Below are positions 22,289 to 32,698 of a stretch of 64,000 bases of DNA, in pieces. Origin of the DNA: Blasia pusilla (lineage: Eukaryota > Marchantiophyta > Marchantiopsida > Blasiales). A program made the position numbers and the translations under genes. The stretch spans positions 38,998,001-39,062,000 of the forward strand of contig CM114274.1 in NCBI GenBank assembly GCA_050084515.1. Reading direction: 5' to 3'. The notes beneath the pieces are model-generated. The model did not search any database. It was not told the DNA's origin and saw nothing but the letters and a program-made list of their open reading frames with translations. The stretch's first letter is position 1, and every line of letters starts with the position of its first letter.

Positions 22289-24019
22289 CTAGCCGAAGGC
22301 CTGGTTTGAGCTGTTCAGTCTGGCTTCGATCAGAGCTAAGAAGAACTCCCTGTCATGATTTCCGAGAGTGGCTTTGGCGATGCACATGACAAGGTCTTCC
22401 GTCTCCTTGTACTCGCTGGAGGATTCACCGAACTTGCGCTTCACATCTCGCAGCAATGTGGACGACAGCTGCAACGCCGCGAGATCCCCTCCCTGCACGG
22501 CCATCATGATGTCCAGAGACTTCCGCAGTGCCTCGATCTTCTTCTCGTCTTCCTCCATGTTCACTACAATGCAGGCAGTGTAAGCTTCGATGAAAGGAGC
22601 TCGGAGCCAGTTCTGCTTCATCTCTTCCAGCTTGCTCGCCGAGGACTTGACGAAAGCTTCGACTGTGTTCACGATGCCAGTAAGCTCTTTCACCTGTCCA
22701 TTGTCCACCAGCTTCCGGTGCTGGTTGAAGATCTTCTCCAGGGGTTGCTGTACAGTCTGCTCCAGAACACATCGCTCGCACCGGCACTTGAACTTCCACC
22801 ACTTGAGCGAGTCTTGCCGGTATTCGAGAGGCTCGTACAGATCGCAATACATGACAGTGAGCTGCTCCCCGGCCAGAATGTCACGGGACGCCCGGACGAA
22901 CATGGCATTGCCGACGAACATGACGTTACAGTTGTAGGCGCAGGAGTGATTCAGGAACGATGGAAGCACCCAAATTCCGAACGAGTTGATCCCCGTCCCG
23001 GCTCCAGTGTTGAATTCGGTCTCTATGTCGCCGAAGGGGATGGGATCGGTGCACTTGATGGCGTCAGTTGCGTTGTATCGCACTACACCCCCGATGCGCG
23101 CCTCGTCGATTTCATCGTGGAACTCGTCCCACTCGAAGTCGCGCCCGGGCTTGAACATTTCCATGGACGGAATCTCCATGTGCTCGGTGTGGTTGGATGC
23201 AAGACTATACAACTGAGCCATCTTCCTCTTGGAACTCTTCGCCTGGCTCAAGAGCTCGGAGACCAGATAATCGTAGTTGGCCTTGCTGATGCGCGCTTCC
23301 ACCCAGAATTCCGTCGGACTGCACGCTACGGCCATAGCATTGCTCACCAGCAGGAGCCGACCTGCCTTCACATCTTGGGTCGCGACGAGACCGCGATCCG
23401 CATAGGGGACGTACTGAATCTCCACAGGGCCGACGTAGTCACTGCACGGCGGCACGGGACCCATGCACCCCCCGAGCAAGAAGCCAGCAAGATCGTATTC
23501 GCCATCTTCGGATTGTCGAAGAGAGATTTCCGCCTTCGTGAGCGCGTCTTTGATGGTCGGATCGTAGGGGCTCTGTGCCAGAGCAATCTTGAACGCAGAG
23601 CATGCTTGCTCGTACTTCTCCAGTCCAAGCAGAGCCTTCCCCTTGCAATACAGGCTCTTGACGTGCGTGGGGTTAGCTTCGAGAGCCCTCTTGGCGTCGA
23701 TCAAGGCGTTCTCGTACTTGAGCAGCTTCAGCCATGCCTCGGACCTGTTGGAGTAGCACATCAACAGAGTGCGTCGACAATCGTCGGACTTCGCCAATGT
23801 GGCGGGAATCTGGGCGATGCACTTCGAGTACACTTTGACCGCTCCCACGAAATCGCGCGACGTGAGGAGCTCGTCCCCATCGCACCGCAACCTGTGCAGC
23901 TCCGAGTCGCTGAGCGATTCCAGCTCCTTCGCGCCCAGCATCGAATTTATCTTCACTTGCGACTCGAACGCTTCGCAGATGTCCGCCAATCCGAGTTCAT
24001 ACTGCTTAGCCGGCACCAT
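22289..24019 (-). CDS. TPR-SET domain protein (SMYD-like), intronless
   Basis: A single uninterrupted frame encodes 576 residues. Residues about 43-170 form tetratricopeptide repeats (AVKVYSKCIAQIP, YSNRSEAWLKLLKYENALIDA, YCKGKALLGLEKYEQACSAF). A SET domain begins near residue 198 (YADRGLVATQDVKAGRLLLV), is split by an insert, and resumes with FLNHSCAYNCN (NHSC at 357-360) and GEQLTVMYCDLY (384-395). Post-SET cysteines CRCERC follow at 412-417. NHSC and the Gly-Glu-x-Leu-Thr strand form the S-adenosylmethionine and lysine site, so lysine methyltransferase activity is likely; TPRs would bind partners. Substrate and location are unknown; no signal peptide is visible. The ATG is the first after an in-frame upstream TGA, with A at -3 and G at +4. 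The lack of introns contrasts with the other three genes and may mean retrocopying or an ancestral intronless family. Confidence 0.92.
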   Translation of the reverse strand: MVPAKQYELGLADICEAFESQVKINSMLGAKELESLSDSELHRLRCDGDELLTSRDFVGAVKVYSKCIAQIPATLAKSDDCRRTLLMCYSNRSEAWLKLLKYENALIDAKRALEANPTHVKSLYCKGKALLGLEKYEQACSAFKIALAQSPYDPTIKDALTKAEISLRQSEDGEYDLAGFLLGGCMGPVPPCSDYVGPVEIQYVPYADRGLVATQDVKAGRLLLVSNAMAVACSPTEFWVEARISKANYDYLVSELLSQAKSSKRKMAQLYSLASNHTEHMEIPSMEMFKPGRDFEWDEFHDEIDEARIGGVVRYNATDAIKCTDPIPFGDIETEFNTGAGTGINSFGIWVLPSFLNHSCAYNCNVMFVGNAMFVRASRDILAGEQLTVMYCDLYEPLEYRQDSLKWWKFKCRCERCVLEQTVQQPLEKIFNQHRKLVDNGQVKELTGIVNTVEAFVKSSASKLEEMKQNWLRAPFIEAYTACIVVNMEEDEKKIEALRKSLDIMMAVQGGDLAALQLSSTLLRDVKRKFGESSSEYKETEDLVMCIAKATLGNHDREFFLALIEARLNSSNQAFG

Positions 24020-26362
24020 CGTCGCTCCCTCCCTTCGTGCGGTTCTACTCCGGCTTCATACAAACCCCGCAGCACGGCGATTCCGTAGTTCGATCCCCCG
24101 ATACTATCGGACCCTGCGGCCGAAAGCCGCGCTAGAACTTCCTCTCGCGTCCCTCTTCTCACGCACTCCTTCGCCACTCTCGCGAGCACTTACGTCCGCC
24201 TTCTCTCGCTCACCGAGTCACGTAAGATGTCTGAAATCCAGCGCAAAACTCGAACGCGATGGCGGTCGAATTGGCTGACGAGTGCGGTGGGAGGAGAGTT
24301 CGGTGCACGGGCACGAAGCGAACCGACAGGATTTCGTCTGGAAGCAGTGGCAACGCAGTGGATCGGCAGGCCTTGTCCAAACCGGATGGAGCGGAGGTGC
24401 TGGAGATTAAAAGGACGCGATGGTGGTGGGAGACGTTTGGGGTGTCTCGAGAACCCCGTTGGGGGCGGGCACAGGGCGGGAGGGAGTCAAGCGGAAAGCT
24501 CCGCTCAACCACTTTCTAAAAGTCGGCGCCGAGAGTAGAAGTGTGTTAATGCCGTAACGCCATTTCTTCCTTCGTCCGTCCCGACTCCCGAGGGACTACG
24601 GGATCGCCGCTCTCACAATCCAGAGATCTTTCGTTCGCTCCCCCCACTCTCCTCCCAGTACGGCCAGCCCTCTCTTGTCGTCATGTTGAACTTACCTCCG
24701 GGTATCACTTTCCTGTCCTCCTCCGTTTGTAGATCCCCTCCGGATCGCAGCGGCCTCAAGAGTCAAGACCTCGCTCGCAGTTCATCACGAATCCACAGCC
24801 GCTGCACCGGAACAGGTCCGCACGTGTGGCAACAAAAACTTCCACTGGAAACTGTCCGCAGCTCGAGCTCCGTTTCGGCAACAGCCCCCCCGCGCTTGAA
24901 GCGGATTGGAGCCAAGCGGCCCCATGCACACAGGAACCGCGCGCGCTGTGCTTTACCATAGCCTCGATCGCCTTCTTCCCATGTGGTAGATTCAAACATG
25001 TGTACGTTTCGAGTCCGGCGCTTTCCGCTCTCTCTCCGGGTTCGCGAAATCCACGAAGATCGCGCTCCTCTCGTCGAGTTGTCACCATTCCTTAGATAAT
25101 GGATGAAGTTGCCATTCGAGTTCCCGTTATCATCAGCGAGTTTTCGAAACGTCGAGTCGTTAATCCCACATCCTGGGCATTAACAGCTCGCGCATGCCGC
25201 ATGCTTGTCGCTGCGGATCGCTCGGGTATTGGCATTCTTCCCCCCGGAAACAAGCTATGGGGCTGGGGGGGAAGGGGCAAACGTCCGGACAGCCTCGTGA
25301 CGAGTGGACAGGAACTCGAAGCTCATCGGGTGCCAGGCTGCATTGGGATGGTGCTGATCCTCGCTTCTGCACATTCATGGTTTATCTGAATGCGTTTGTT
25401 TGAACTTTGAATCCATCGCCCTGCATCCTCGAAATTCGTTTCCAGTACAGAAACCGTGCAGAAGCGTGTACATTTCGCGGATTCCATTCCATTCCATGTA
25501 CGTCTTCCGGATTCGCCGAATTCGCGAGTACCGTCGTAGCTCCGTGAGCTTCTGTCACAGAAGTTCTGTGTCTCTCTTGATAGCCTTCGAATTGCGTCGT
25601 CCGAGTTTGGAGTCTTCGGTAAAGAAAGAAAGAGGTCTCTTTAGTTGGGAAGACATATGTATCAAAGATAATAATTTGATATCGAATATATGCTATGTTG
25701 TTTCTTCTAACAACTATATTATTTTTACTTTTGAAAAGATTTTATTTCTTCGGGAGGGTCCATTTTCGATTTCTTTTTTGATTTTTTAGACTATATTTAA
25801 AATCCCATGTATGGATTGGACCACGATTAAAAGTGTTCGATACATGGCCGGACTTCGCCTTCATAAGGAGTGGGTGAGGAGCTCTACTACTACCACACCA
25901 ACCCCATAAGAAATCTAACCCCTGTCATTTTAGCGCCAGTGTGCCATGGGATGTGGACACAAACCCTTTACGGATGAAGTCTTGCAACTAGGCAAGCCTA
26001 AGAAAATTAATTTATATTATTATGGGAGAATGTTTTTATGCGAAGTCATATAATGCCTTTAATTGATTTTTTGGCCTCTAATTGATTGACACATGTTACT
26101 CTTTCCTATAATCTCTTTTGAAATTCGAATTCATTTTCATTCAAACAAGCTCCGGCTAATCATCGCAAACTAGACATCCCACGTCATTTGCTGTCCCCAC
26201 TTGAGAGGCCAAATAGGTGGTGTCAAATTAGACACGCCCTTCTCATTTCAAACTAGTATTACTTATCATTGTTAAAAAATTAAAAGTACATAAATGTAAA
26301 ATCTAGAGGATACAAATATGAGTGGCATGCCGTGAGGAACGTAAGACGGTTTCCCTTTTCAG
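24020..26362. other. Upstream region of the TPR-SET gene, then AT-rich DNA
   Basis: From 24020 to about 25620 the DNA is GC-rich, with many short overlapping frames on both strands, as expected for promoter and 5' untranslated sequence of the minus-strand gene. I cannot place a TATA box or start site. From about 25630 the DNA turns AT-rich with nothing recognisable. Confidence 0.45.
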
Positions 26363-26560
26363 AGAAAGATGATGAATATCCATAAACTCCTAAGGAAGTA
26401 CACCTCTTAAAACCCCCAACACATGCCAAAAACGATGATGCGTAGCCATAAACTCCGGCTCGTACGTAGGAGGTACACCATTTGAAGCCTCCCATACATG
26501 CCAAAAACGCTGACGCATGGCCATAAACTCCGACTCATACCGTACCACACACAGGACTGC
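26363..26560. repeat. Tandem repeat, units of 66-75 bp, about 2.5 copies
   Basis: CATAAACTCC recurs at 26381, 26447 and 26522, each preceded by a GATGATG- or CTGACGCATG-like block and followed by a GTACACC block and ACATGCCAAAAACG. The minus-strand reading gives a repeated FWHV-like peptide, but no known protein. Confidence 0.65.
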
Positions 26561-27021
26561 CCCATAAACCATACGCAGTTATTCCCGCGAAGTTCTGCCC
26601 AACATGCTCTCCAACCCCGCCCGGATTGCACGGGCAGAGAGGGCGTTTAGGGTGGACACTAAGGAGTAGAGCGGATAAGTACAGATTACCGTTAAGTCGA
26701 GAGATTATGTCCCAGACTTTGGACTTCACGACTATTTATGGGGACATGTACTGACTTTATAGACTTGAGAAAACGTCCCGTAGCATACTTACCTTTATGG
26801 TCTTTCACTTTATGGAACCCTTCACTTTACTTTTCGTGGGGAGCTTATGCCCCACTCCCAATCACACGTAGTGTTTCATGTCCCCCACTTCACCTTTAAT
26901 TTTGTTTTGTTTTGCTTAAGTGACCTTTGAAAATGGATGATGGAGGTCCTATTACTATGTTAAGGAGCTTCCACTATGCTCAATTTATGTCCACTTGTTT
27001 TATTCGCGAATTGTTTATACT
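26561..27021. other. Intergenic DNA
   Basis: Mixed composition; no gene or RNA recognised. Confidence 0.5.
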
Positions 27022-27162
27022 ACTAGGTAGGACCCGAGAGGGGACCATGCGATGCACCCGGTCCCTAACTTTGAATGCTATTTGAATGCCCCCCTATCCG
27101 AATGCCCATGCCACGCAGTAGGTTAAATGGACACATGGTGTACTATCCCATGTCGCCACTTG
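27022..27162 (+). repeat. Dispersed repeat, copy A (ACTAGGTAGGACCCG family)
   Basis: Shares its start (TAGGACCCG-GAGGGGA-GATGCAC), middle (GAATGCCCCC-CTATCCGAATGCCCAT-CCACGCAGT) and end (ACTATCCC-TGTCGCCACTTG) with 50658-50823. It is probably a non-autonomous DNA transposon or Helitron end. Confidence 0.65.
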
Positions 27163-28814
27163 AAAATTGCTCTTATGATAATAGTATAGATTCAACTTCT
27201 TTTTCGTCATTTCAAACTACCTATTTGGTCTTTAAGGTTCTTAATCCTTTGAAGGCATTTGTGATATATCCTTTTAGTGGGTGGGTTTAAGATGTGATGA
27301 GTGGGGAGGATGGAAAGGTAGACTGGTAATGAAAAGGTCTGAAAATATGAAAGATAGACGAGTGAAAAAGATTCAGAGAGTGACCATTTTGGTTGGGAAT
27401 TTTTGAACTTAAACATTACTAGAGTTTCCTTCAGATATTATTTGTGCAAGGGAATGTCAAAGAATGAAATAGAATAAAAAATTTGGGTTGGGAGGGTTTT
27501 CATGACGAACTTCCTATGACATAAATATGATCTTGGAAAAAATTGAGGGCTGGATATTTTATTTTTTTGAAATTTCAAGTGCTACAAATCTGACCCGAAA
27601 ATTCATGGTTTCATATTCCAATAAACAAATTTTAACCTTAAAAGAAATTCAAGTTTGATGATCGTGGCTCACCACTTACTAGTATATTGCTCTTGCTATG
27701 CATGGGTGAAAGGGCATATCACATGTTAAACCACCTATTATGCCTGAACTTCTTAAACGCATGTGTCAACGTAGAAGGAAACGCATGTTAAAAATGCACA
27801 TATGTCTACGTAGAAGGAAGGGGTTCTCAAACCCCATCCTTTTTTAATAATATAGATGATGACGGAAACTGAAGGAAAATTTTATTATTAGAAGACTTAC
27901 ACTTAGTTGCCATGAAGGAGGGATGGGTGGAGCAATGGGGAGGGGGGAGGGGTTGTGATGAAATGAGGGAAGCAAATTTGTTTTCAAATAAGATGAAAGG
28001 AATTTGGGTTGAAATCTTTTTGTAAAATTCAAATTTTTATTAGGAATGTAAGTTTTTTCAAATTCGTAGAATTATTAGGGGCGGGTTGAAAGGGGGCCTT
28101 TCAACCCGTTTGACACAATTAGTTTTGGATGACCTCCTATTGCGACACCTCTTCTCTGTAATTATTTAGTTGCATCTAACTAACTTGATGCATCTATATT
28201 CTAATTGGCGAGCCACTGATTTGTAAGACTAAATCTCACAAAATAGTGAAATGATAAGACAAAATAGCAGCCAGCTTGTAGTTCCGTCTCTTATTTACAC
28301 TTGATATTTTGGAAAAAAAAATGGAAGAGAGAAATGATTTCATAAATTAAAATTCATCAATAATCTAATTAAGATGTGTTGTGTTGGTGGGAGGAGGGGA
28401 AGGAGAAGTAATATTGAAACTTTTATAGAAAGGTGAACTTATTTAGGAGAGTGGAATAATATATAATTATAAAACCTAATATAATTATTAAAAAATATAT
28501 ATTTATAAAAACTGATTTTTTTGCATTCTAACTAGTATCATATATTTTTCCTTATATTAGTTCCAATTGTTTTAATTCCCTTCTATAATATTAAAAAAAA
28601 CTGAGTACGGGAATGAAGTCTTTCGCTCGTCGTAAAACCTCGCCGTATGGACCCAACGGTAACGGGGAATAATTCCGGACCAACCGTACGGCGTTTTGTG
28701 TCGCGTGACGGACGACTGAAACGCAGGCACAAGCGGTTGAAGAGTCAGGATGATTTAGCCACTCCCATCGACGGTGGGAGCGCTCCGGATTCAAACGCAG
28801 GCCAGACCTGGAAT
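27163..28814. other. AT-rich intergenic DNA with one perfect hairpin
   Basis: No gene seen. A hairpin at 28082-28108 pairs CGGGTTGAAAG with CTTTCAACCCG around a 5-base loop. From about 28600 GC content rises. Confidence 0.5.
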
Positions 28815-29225
28815 CGCCGGGGTTGATGGCGATCTGCGCCGATCTCAGAACTTCAGCAGCGGCTGACAGAAGAGGCCAGAAGAGGAGGTAAGTGCTGCTG
28901 AAGTCCCTGTGCTCATTAAGGACGGGTTTGCCGTCGGATTGCTTTCATTGCGTGAGGTCAGAGCTCTACTGACCAAAGATGTTTCCGAATCCTCCTCGTT
29001 ATCTCTGTTTGTTCAGAACTTCATGCGAGTGCAGCGAGTTTCCTCTTTTGGTGGCGGTTCCTGTTGGCCGGAGTTGATGACGATTTCAGAATTTCAGCAG
29101 AAACTGACAGAAGTGAATGCTGCGATCTTAGCGATTACAGGTGCTCATGAACAACAGGTTTGCCTCCGCTTGCTTTCATTGCGTTGAGGTCAGAAGTCCT
29201 CTGACGAGAGATGTTCCTCTTGATT
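28815..29225. repeat. Local duplication, two units about 250 bp apart
   Basis: Unit A (28815-28990) and unit B (29065-29225) share, in order, GAGTTGATG-CGAT, CAGAA-TTCAGCAG, CTGACAGAAG, GTGCTCAT, GGTTTGCC, TTGCTTTCATTGCGT-GAGGTCAGA and GATGTT. Both contain similar splice-like and open segments. They could be repeated untranslated exons or a small RNA or protein family. Confidence 0.6.
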
Positions 29226-29524
29226 TCCTTGAGGTGTTCCTGAATCCTGCTGGTTCTCTTTTTTGCTTCTCTGATGGCGGCATGCTTAAATCGTATCTGC
29301 GGATTCTGCGGCGGAAAGGAACGAACGGGCTCGCGGAAATTCGTTTCAGTCCATCCACCCCCCAGTAATAGATGGTTGCTTAGATTCGTCGTTCGGAAGC
29401 AATGTCAATTGATCCCACGGATGGACCGATTTTCGGAATCTGCTGTTGAACTCGATCGCGAATGAGAGACGCGTGATGCGGAAAATCTTTCCGTGCAGGA
29501 GTCGCTGGTCATGGAGTGAATTTC
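29226..29524. other. GC-moderate DNA after the duplication
   Basis: Continues the composition of the duplicated block; only very short frames are seen. Confidence 0.4.
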
Positions 29525-29710
29525 ATGTATGAGAAACGAGATATCGATGTTCTCCGTCCTAATTATGCGCAGATTCTTGTGGAAGAGCCCAGCCTGAAGC
29601 AGCGCTGCCACGTAATGGTTAGGATAGCATTAAATGGCACGGAAGTTGCTTCCATGAAGCACGACCGTATCCTCTACGATCCATCGTATCAAGCAGCACA
29701 AGGTCAATGA
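29525..29710 (+). CDS. Hypothetical small protein (61 aa)
   Basis: ATG in the context TTTCATGTATGAG opens a 61-codon frame (MYEKRDIDVLRPNYAQILVE at the start) that ends in TGA after SYQAAQGQ. Amino-acid use is balanced and protein-like, with charged and aliphatic residues mixed, unlike the AT-driven frames nearby. No family recognised, no membrane segment. It could be the last exon of a gene whose earlier parts are the duplicated units just upstream. Confidence 0.25.
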   Translation: MYEKRDIDVLRPNYAQILVEEPSLKQRCHVMVRIALNGTEVASMKHDRILYDPSYQAAQGQ

Positions 29711-32402
29711 CCTCAAAATTTCATCGGTCTTCCAAGCTGAGGTATTTCAGAATCAGGATTTGAACTTTAGCGGTACTCTGAATTGAGAATCTTGATCTTG
29801 CATTCTCGGGTTATTCACGATCCTCAGCTCAATATGGCGCTTCAAAGAGCATGTGCCTTCTATTGTTTTTCAAAATCTGAACCTCAATGCATCGCTACAA
29901 ACCGTCATCAATCTCCCATTGTATTGTTTACCACTCTGAACCTTGATTCATTACTATAAACTGACGTCAGTCTTGCATTCCAGGCATTCCAGGTTTGTGA
30001 ACTAACCGTCATTCAAATCCAATTGTGAAGACAGCCGTTGAGGTACCCCGTCCTTCGCAAGGAGTTTGGTCTGTAGATTTGTCCGGGCAATGGGAGTGGT
30101 CACGGGTCTACTTTCACTTGCCCTGAAGGGGCGACTCTAATTCTTCCCGTATGATGTGACACGTGCGAATTTTACCTCACTCTCTATCCCCTCCATGCGG
30201 CTACTCTTCAAAGGAGTGAAGAGTGTTAAATAAACATCTTTATTCCATCTTTGTTGAAAATTGAAACATATCATTCTGAAGAAAAATCTATTATGATCCT
30301 TCCTTTTTGAAAATCTAAACTTTCTTTTGTTCTATGGGATAAACTTCCTCCTTCCATGTTTTCAATTTTTTTAATCCAAAATTCCTTTCCTCTTCTCCCC
30401 TCTCCACTATTTTCTTTTGACTAAAAAAGAAAAGTTGTTCAGGTTTTATATCCTTTTATTTCTTGCCTTCCCCATTATTCATTAAATCTCAATTTATTTT
30501 ACTCCTTCCCCTTCCCTATCAAAATGAATTTGTAGCTTTCTCCTTTCTCGACATCAATCTAAATTGTGCCATGTCATGTAACTTGATGTAAGTCACTTAC
30601 ATCGTGCTACTTCACTCTCCTACTATACTAATAATCTAGGCAGTATGCCTTCTTGATTTGCCTTGTGAGGAATGTTTATGTTTTGACACATAAAGATTTT
30701 GTAGCCGAAAAATGCATAGTTGTGACATGAAATGGAATAATGCATAAACTAGTCCAAGAAATTTACTCTTCCCAAGTACTCTAACCCATCTATGTAATAA
30801 GGTATATGTGGTGAGGTAGTTGTGAGGGCATCAAGCTCGAAAACAAAATATGTCAATTTGAAAGTAATTCCTCATGATATTTCGTTGCTGAGAAATAGAT
30901 TTCATTTCTTTTAGGTTTGTCTATCCTATCTAATAGTCCTTATTTTACCTCAATGATCCAGAAAATAATTCGAAGATTGATATCTTCTAATATAGAATTG
31001 TTTTCATGGGGGTTCTTCCCTCCTGTTTGGATGTTAGGGAGCTCTCAATCTTGGATCTCCTTTCTAACAACAGATTGTAATCATTATTTAAATGGACATG
31101 AAAGTGGCATGGTTAAGAAGGTGGAAAATCCTTTGAAGGAATCCCTTGAAACTTGGAGAGTGGAATATTAATTGGGAGATTTTGGAAATGTATAACGAAA
31201 TTTCACCACCTTGCATTTACAGATCAACGTGCATAATAGTAGTATACTCATTTGAAATATAATTGGAGCAACAATCTCATCATATATTGGGAATTATTTT
31301 CTTATGTTTAAATTCTGAGGAATGAATATAAAAATTTAGAATCCTAAGATAAAACAACCGAACTCACAAATTTATGTAGTTACATTCATAATTTTTTTTG
31401 AATGTGGAAGGATTGACCAAACACGACTTGATTTTTAAAAATTTAAAACATGTATTTTATATTATTGCAGGTTGTCCTTTCAGTTTTGAAATTCTTTTCC
31501 TGTTGACGTGTGGTAATTTTAGTCACTCCCATCTTGATATGTATCCTAATAATTTAGAGACAACTATGAGATTAGTCAAATTAGAGGTAAAATCTGTGGA
31601 GTAAGAGTGAAAGAAAAATTTAGAAGTTTTACTTTGTTTTTCAAATGGGGAGTTTGAAGGATTTTATTTTTCCAAATAAATTCAACAAGGATGAGTTTTT
31701 TGAGGTGAGGAGAAAATGGAAAAGAAATGTAAATAACTACATGGGGCTTTAAAAAAAAAGGAATGAGGGGGAAAATTCCATCCAATCTACAATATTTTCT
31801 CTTGAATATTCTGAACCTTTTGTGGAGCTATGAAGGGTAGGAAAGGAGTTGTCAAAACTTCCTATAGATTTTTTTTAAATGCAAACAAGAGTTTTATGAA
31901 AAAAATAAAAATTTAAATCTGTTAGAAATTTCTTTTAATCGAGTATGCAAACAAGTATAATTTTAAAAGGTTTTCATTTTCCAATACCTCCAAAATCATA
32001 GGAATAGTGGTGAAGGGGTCTAGTGGTCTTAACCCAAGCTAACTACTCTTTTGTATAAAGTCCTTAAGTTGAGTGAATAACAATTTATGAGAGTTTTTGA
32101 TGAAGAGGAAGACATTTTTAAAGGAAGTGAGGCCAAGCATCTTCTTTACAACTCTTTTATGCCATACTTGAGCTACTCACAGAGTTTGGAAGATCGTGTC
32201 TTTGCCATCTCATCCTTCTCTCCCCTTCCATGGCGAGACACATGTCAACTCTCGAGTCCTAAGATCCCTAACTCATGCCAACATGTTGACAACACTTTCC
32301 TAAGGAAAAAGATAGTTGTGCTCCAAAAGCAATTTTTTACCTGCAGCGACGAGTCCTTAAAGTAAAGATATCCCCTAATGTAGTCATATCTTAAGGGCCT
32401 CC
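29711..32402. other. Intergenic DNA, AT-rich from about 30200
   Basis: No genes recognised on either strand; short frames only. Confidence 0.55.
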
Positions 32403-32698
32403 CTTATTTAGAAATAAGATACTCGCTATCGAATTCGAACCGATATTCCATTAGAAACAGATTTTGAGTCTGCCGTGTTTGCCGTTCCACCAAGCGAGCC
32501 TCATCCCATGGCCCCATTTAGAAATGGCCGTCCGGCTAAAATTGTCGGCTGGCCAGCTGTTCTCAGCTGGTTTCAGGCTTAGTACTCTGCCTGAAACCGC
32601 CCCCTGCCCGTCACTCTACCGAATCGTTCTATCACTCAATCTCCAAAGGGAACAATCATGGGGTTGCAATTCTTGCGCCCAAAATTATTGGGCGCAAG
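32403..32698. repeat. Cluster of perfect hairpins around the tRNA
   Basis: Five perfect stems: CTTATTT/AAATAAG (32403-32418), CCATTT/AAATGG (32514-32527), CCAGCTG/CAGCTGG (32553-32570), GGTTTCAGGC/GCCTGAAACC (32569-32598) and CTTGCGCCCA/TGGGCGCAAG (32672-32698). The first two flank the tRNA on either side and share the core ATTTAGAAAT. Such density is typical of organelle intergenic DNA. Confidence 0.65.
32420..32499 (-). tRNA. tRNA-Leu(CAA), organelle/bacterial type
   Basis: Read on the minus strand, the acceptor stem GCTCGCT (32499-32493) pairs with AGCGAGT (32427-32421), with A as the discriminator base. The anticodon arm is GCAGA-CTCAAAA-TCTGT with anticodon CAA. A class II variable arm follows, then the T arm ATCGG-TTCGAAT-TCGAT. 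All stems pair, allowing G-T. The anticodon loop CTCAAAA and the arm sequences are like organelle and bacterial leucine tRNAs and not like plant nuclear ones. CCA is not encoded. It is probably part of an organelle DNA insertion, so it may not be expressed. Confidence 0.75.

Noticed and set aside
22355-24088. 577-codon plus-strand open frame
   Set aside because: It lies exactly antisense to the TPR-SET gene, shows no domain and reflects the codon bias of that gene.
24210-25389. Several 70-110-codon frames on both strands
   Set aside because: They overlap one another in a GC-rich promoter-like stretch and show no domain or splice logic.
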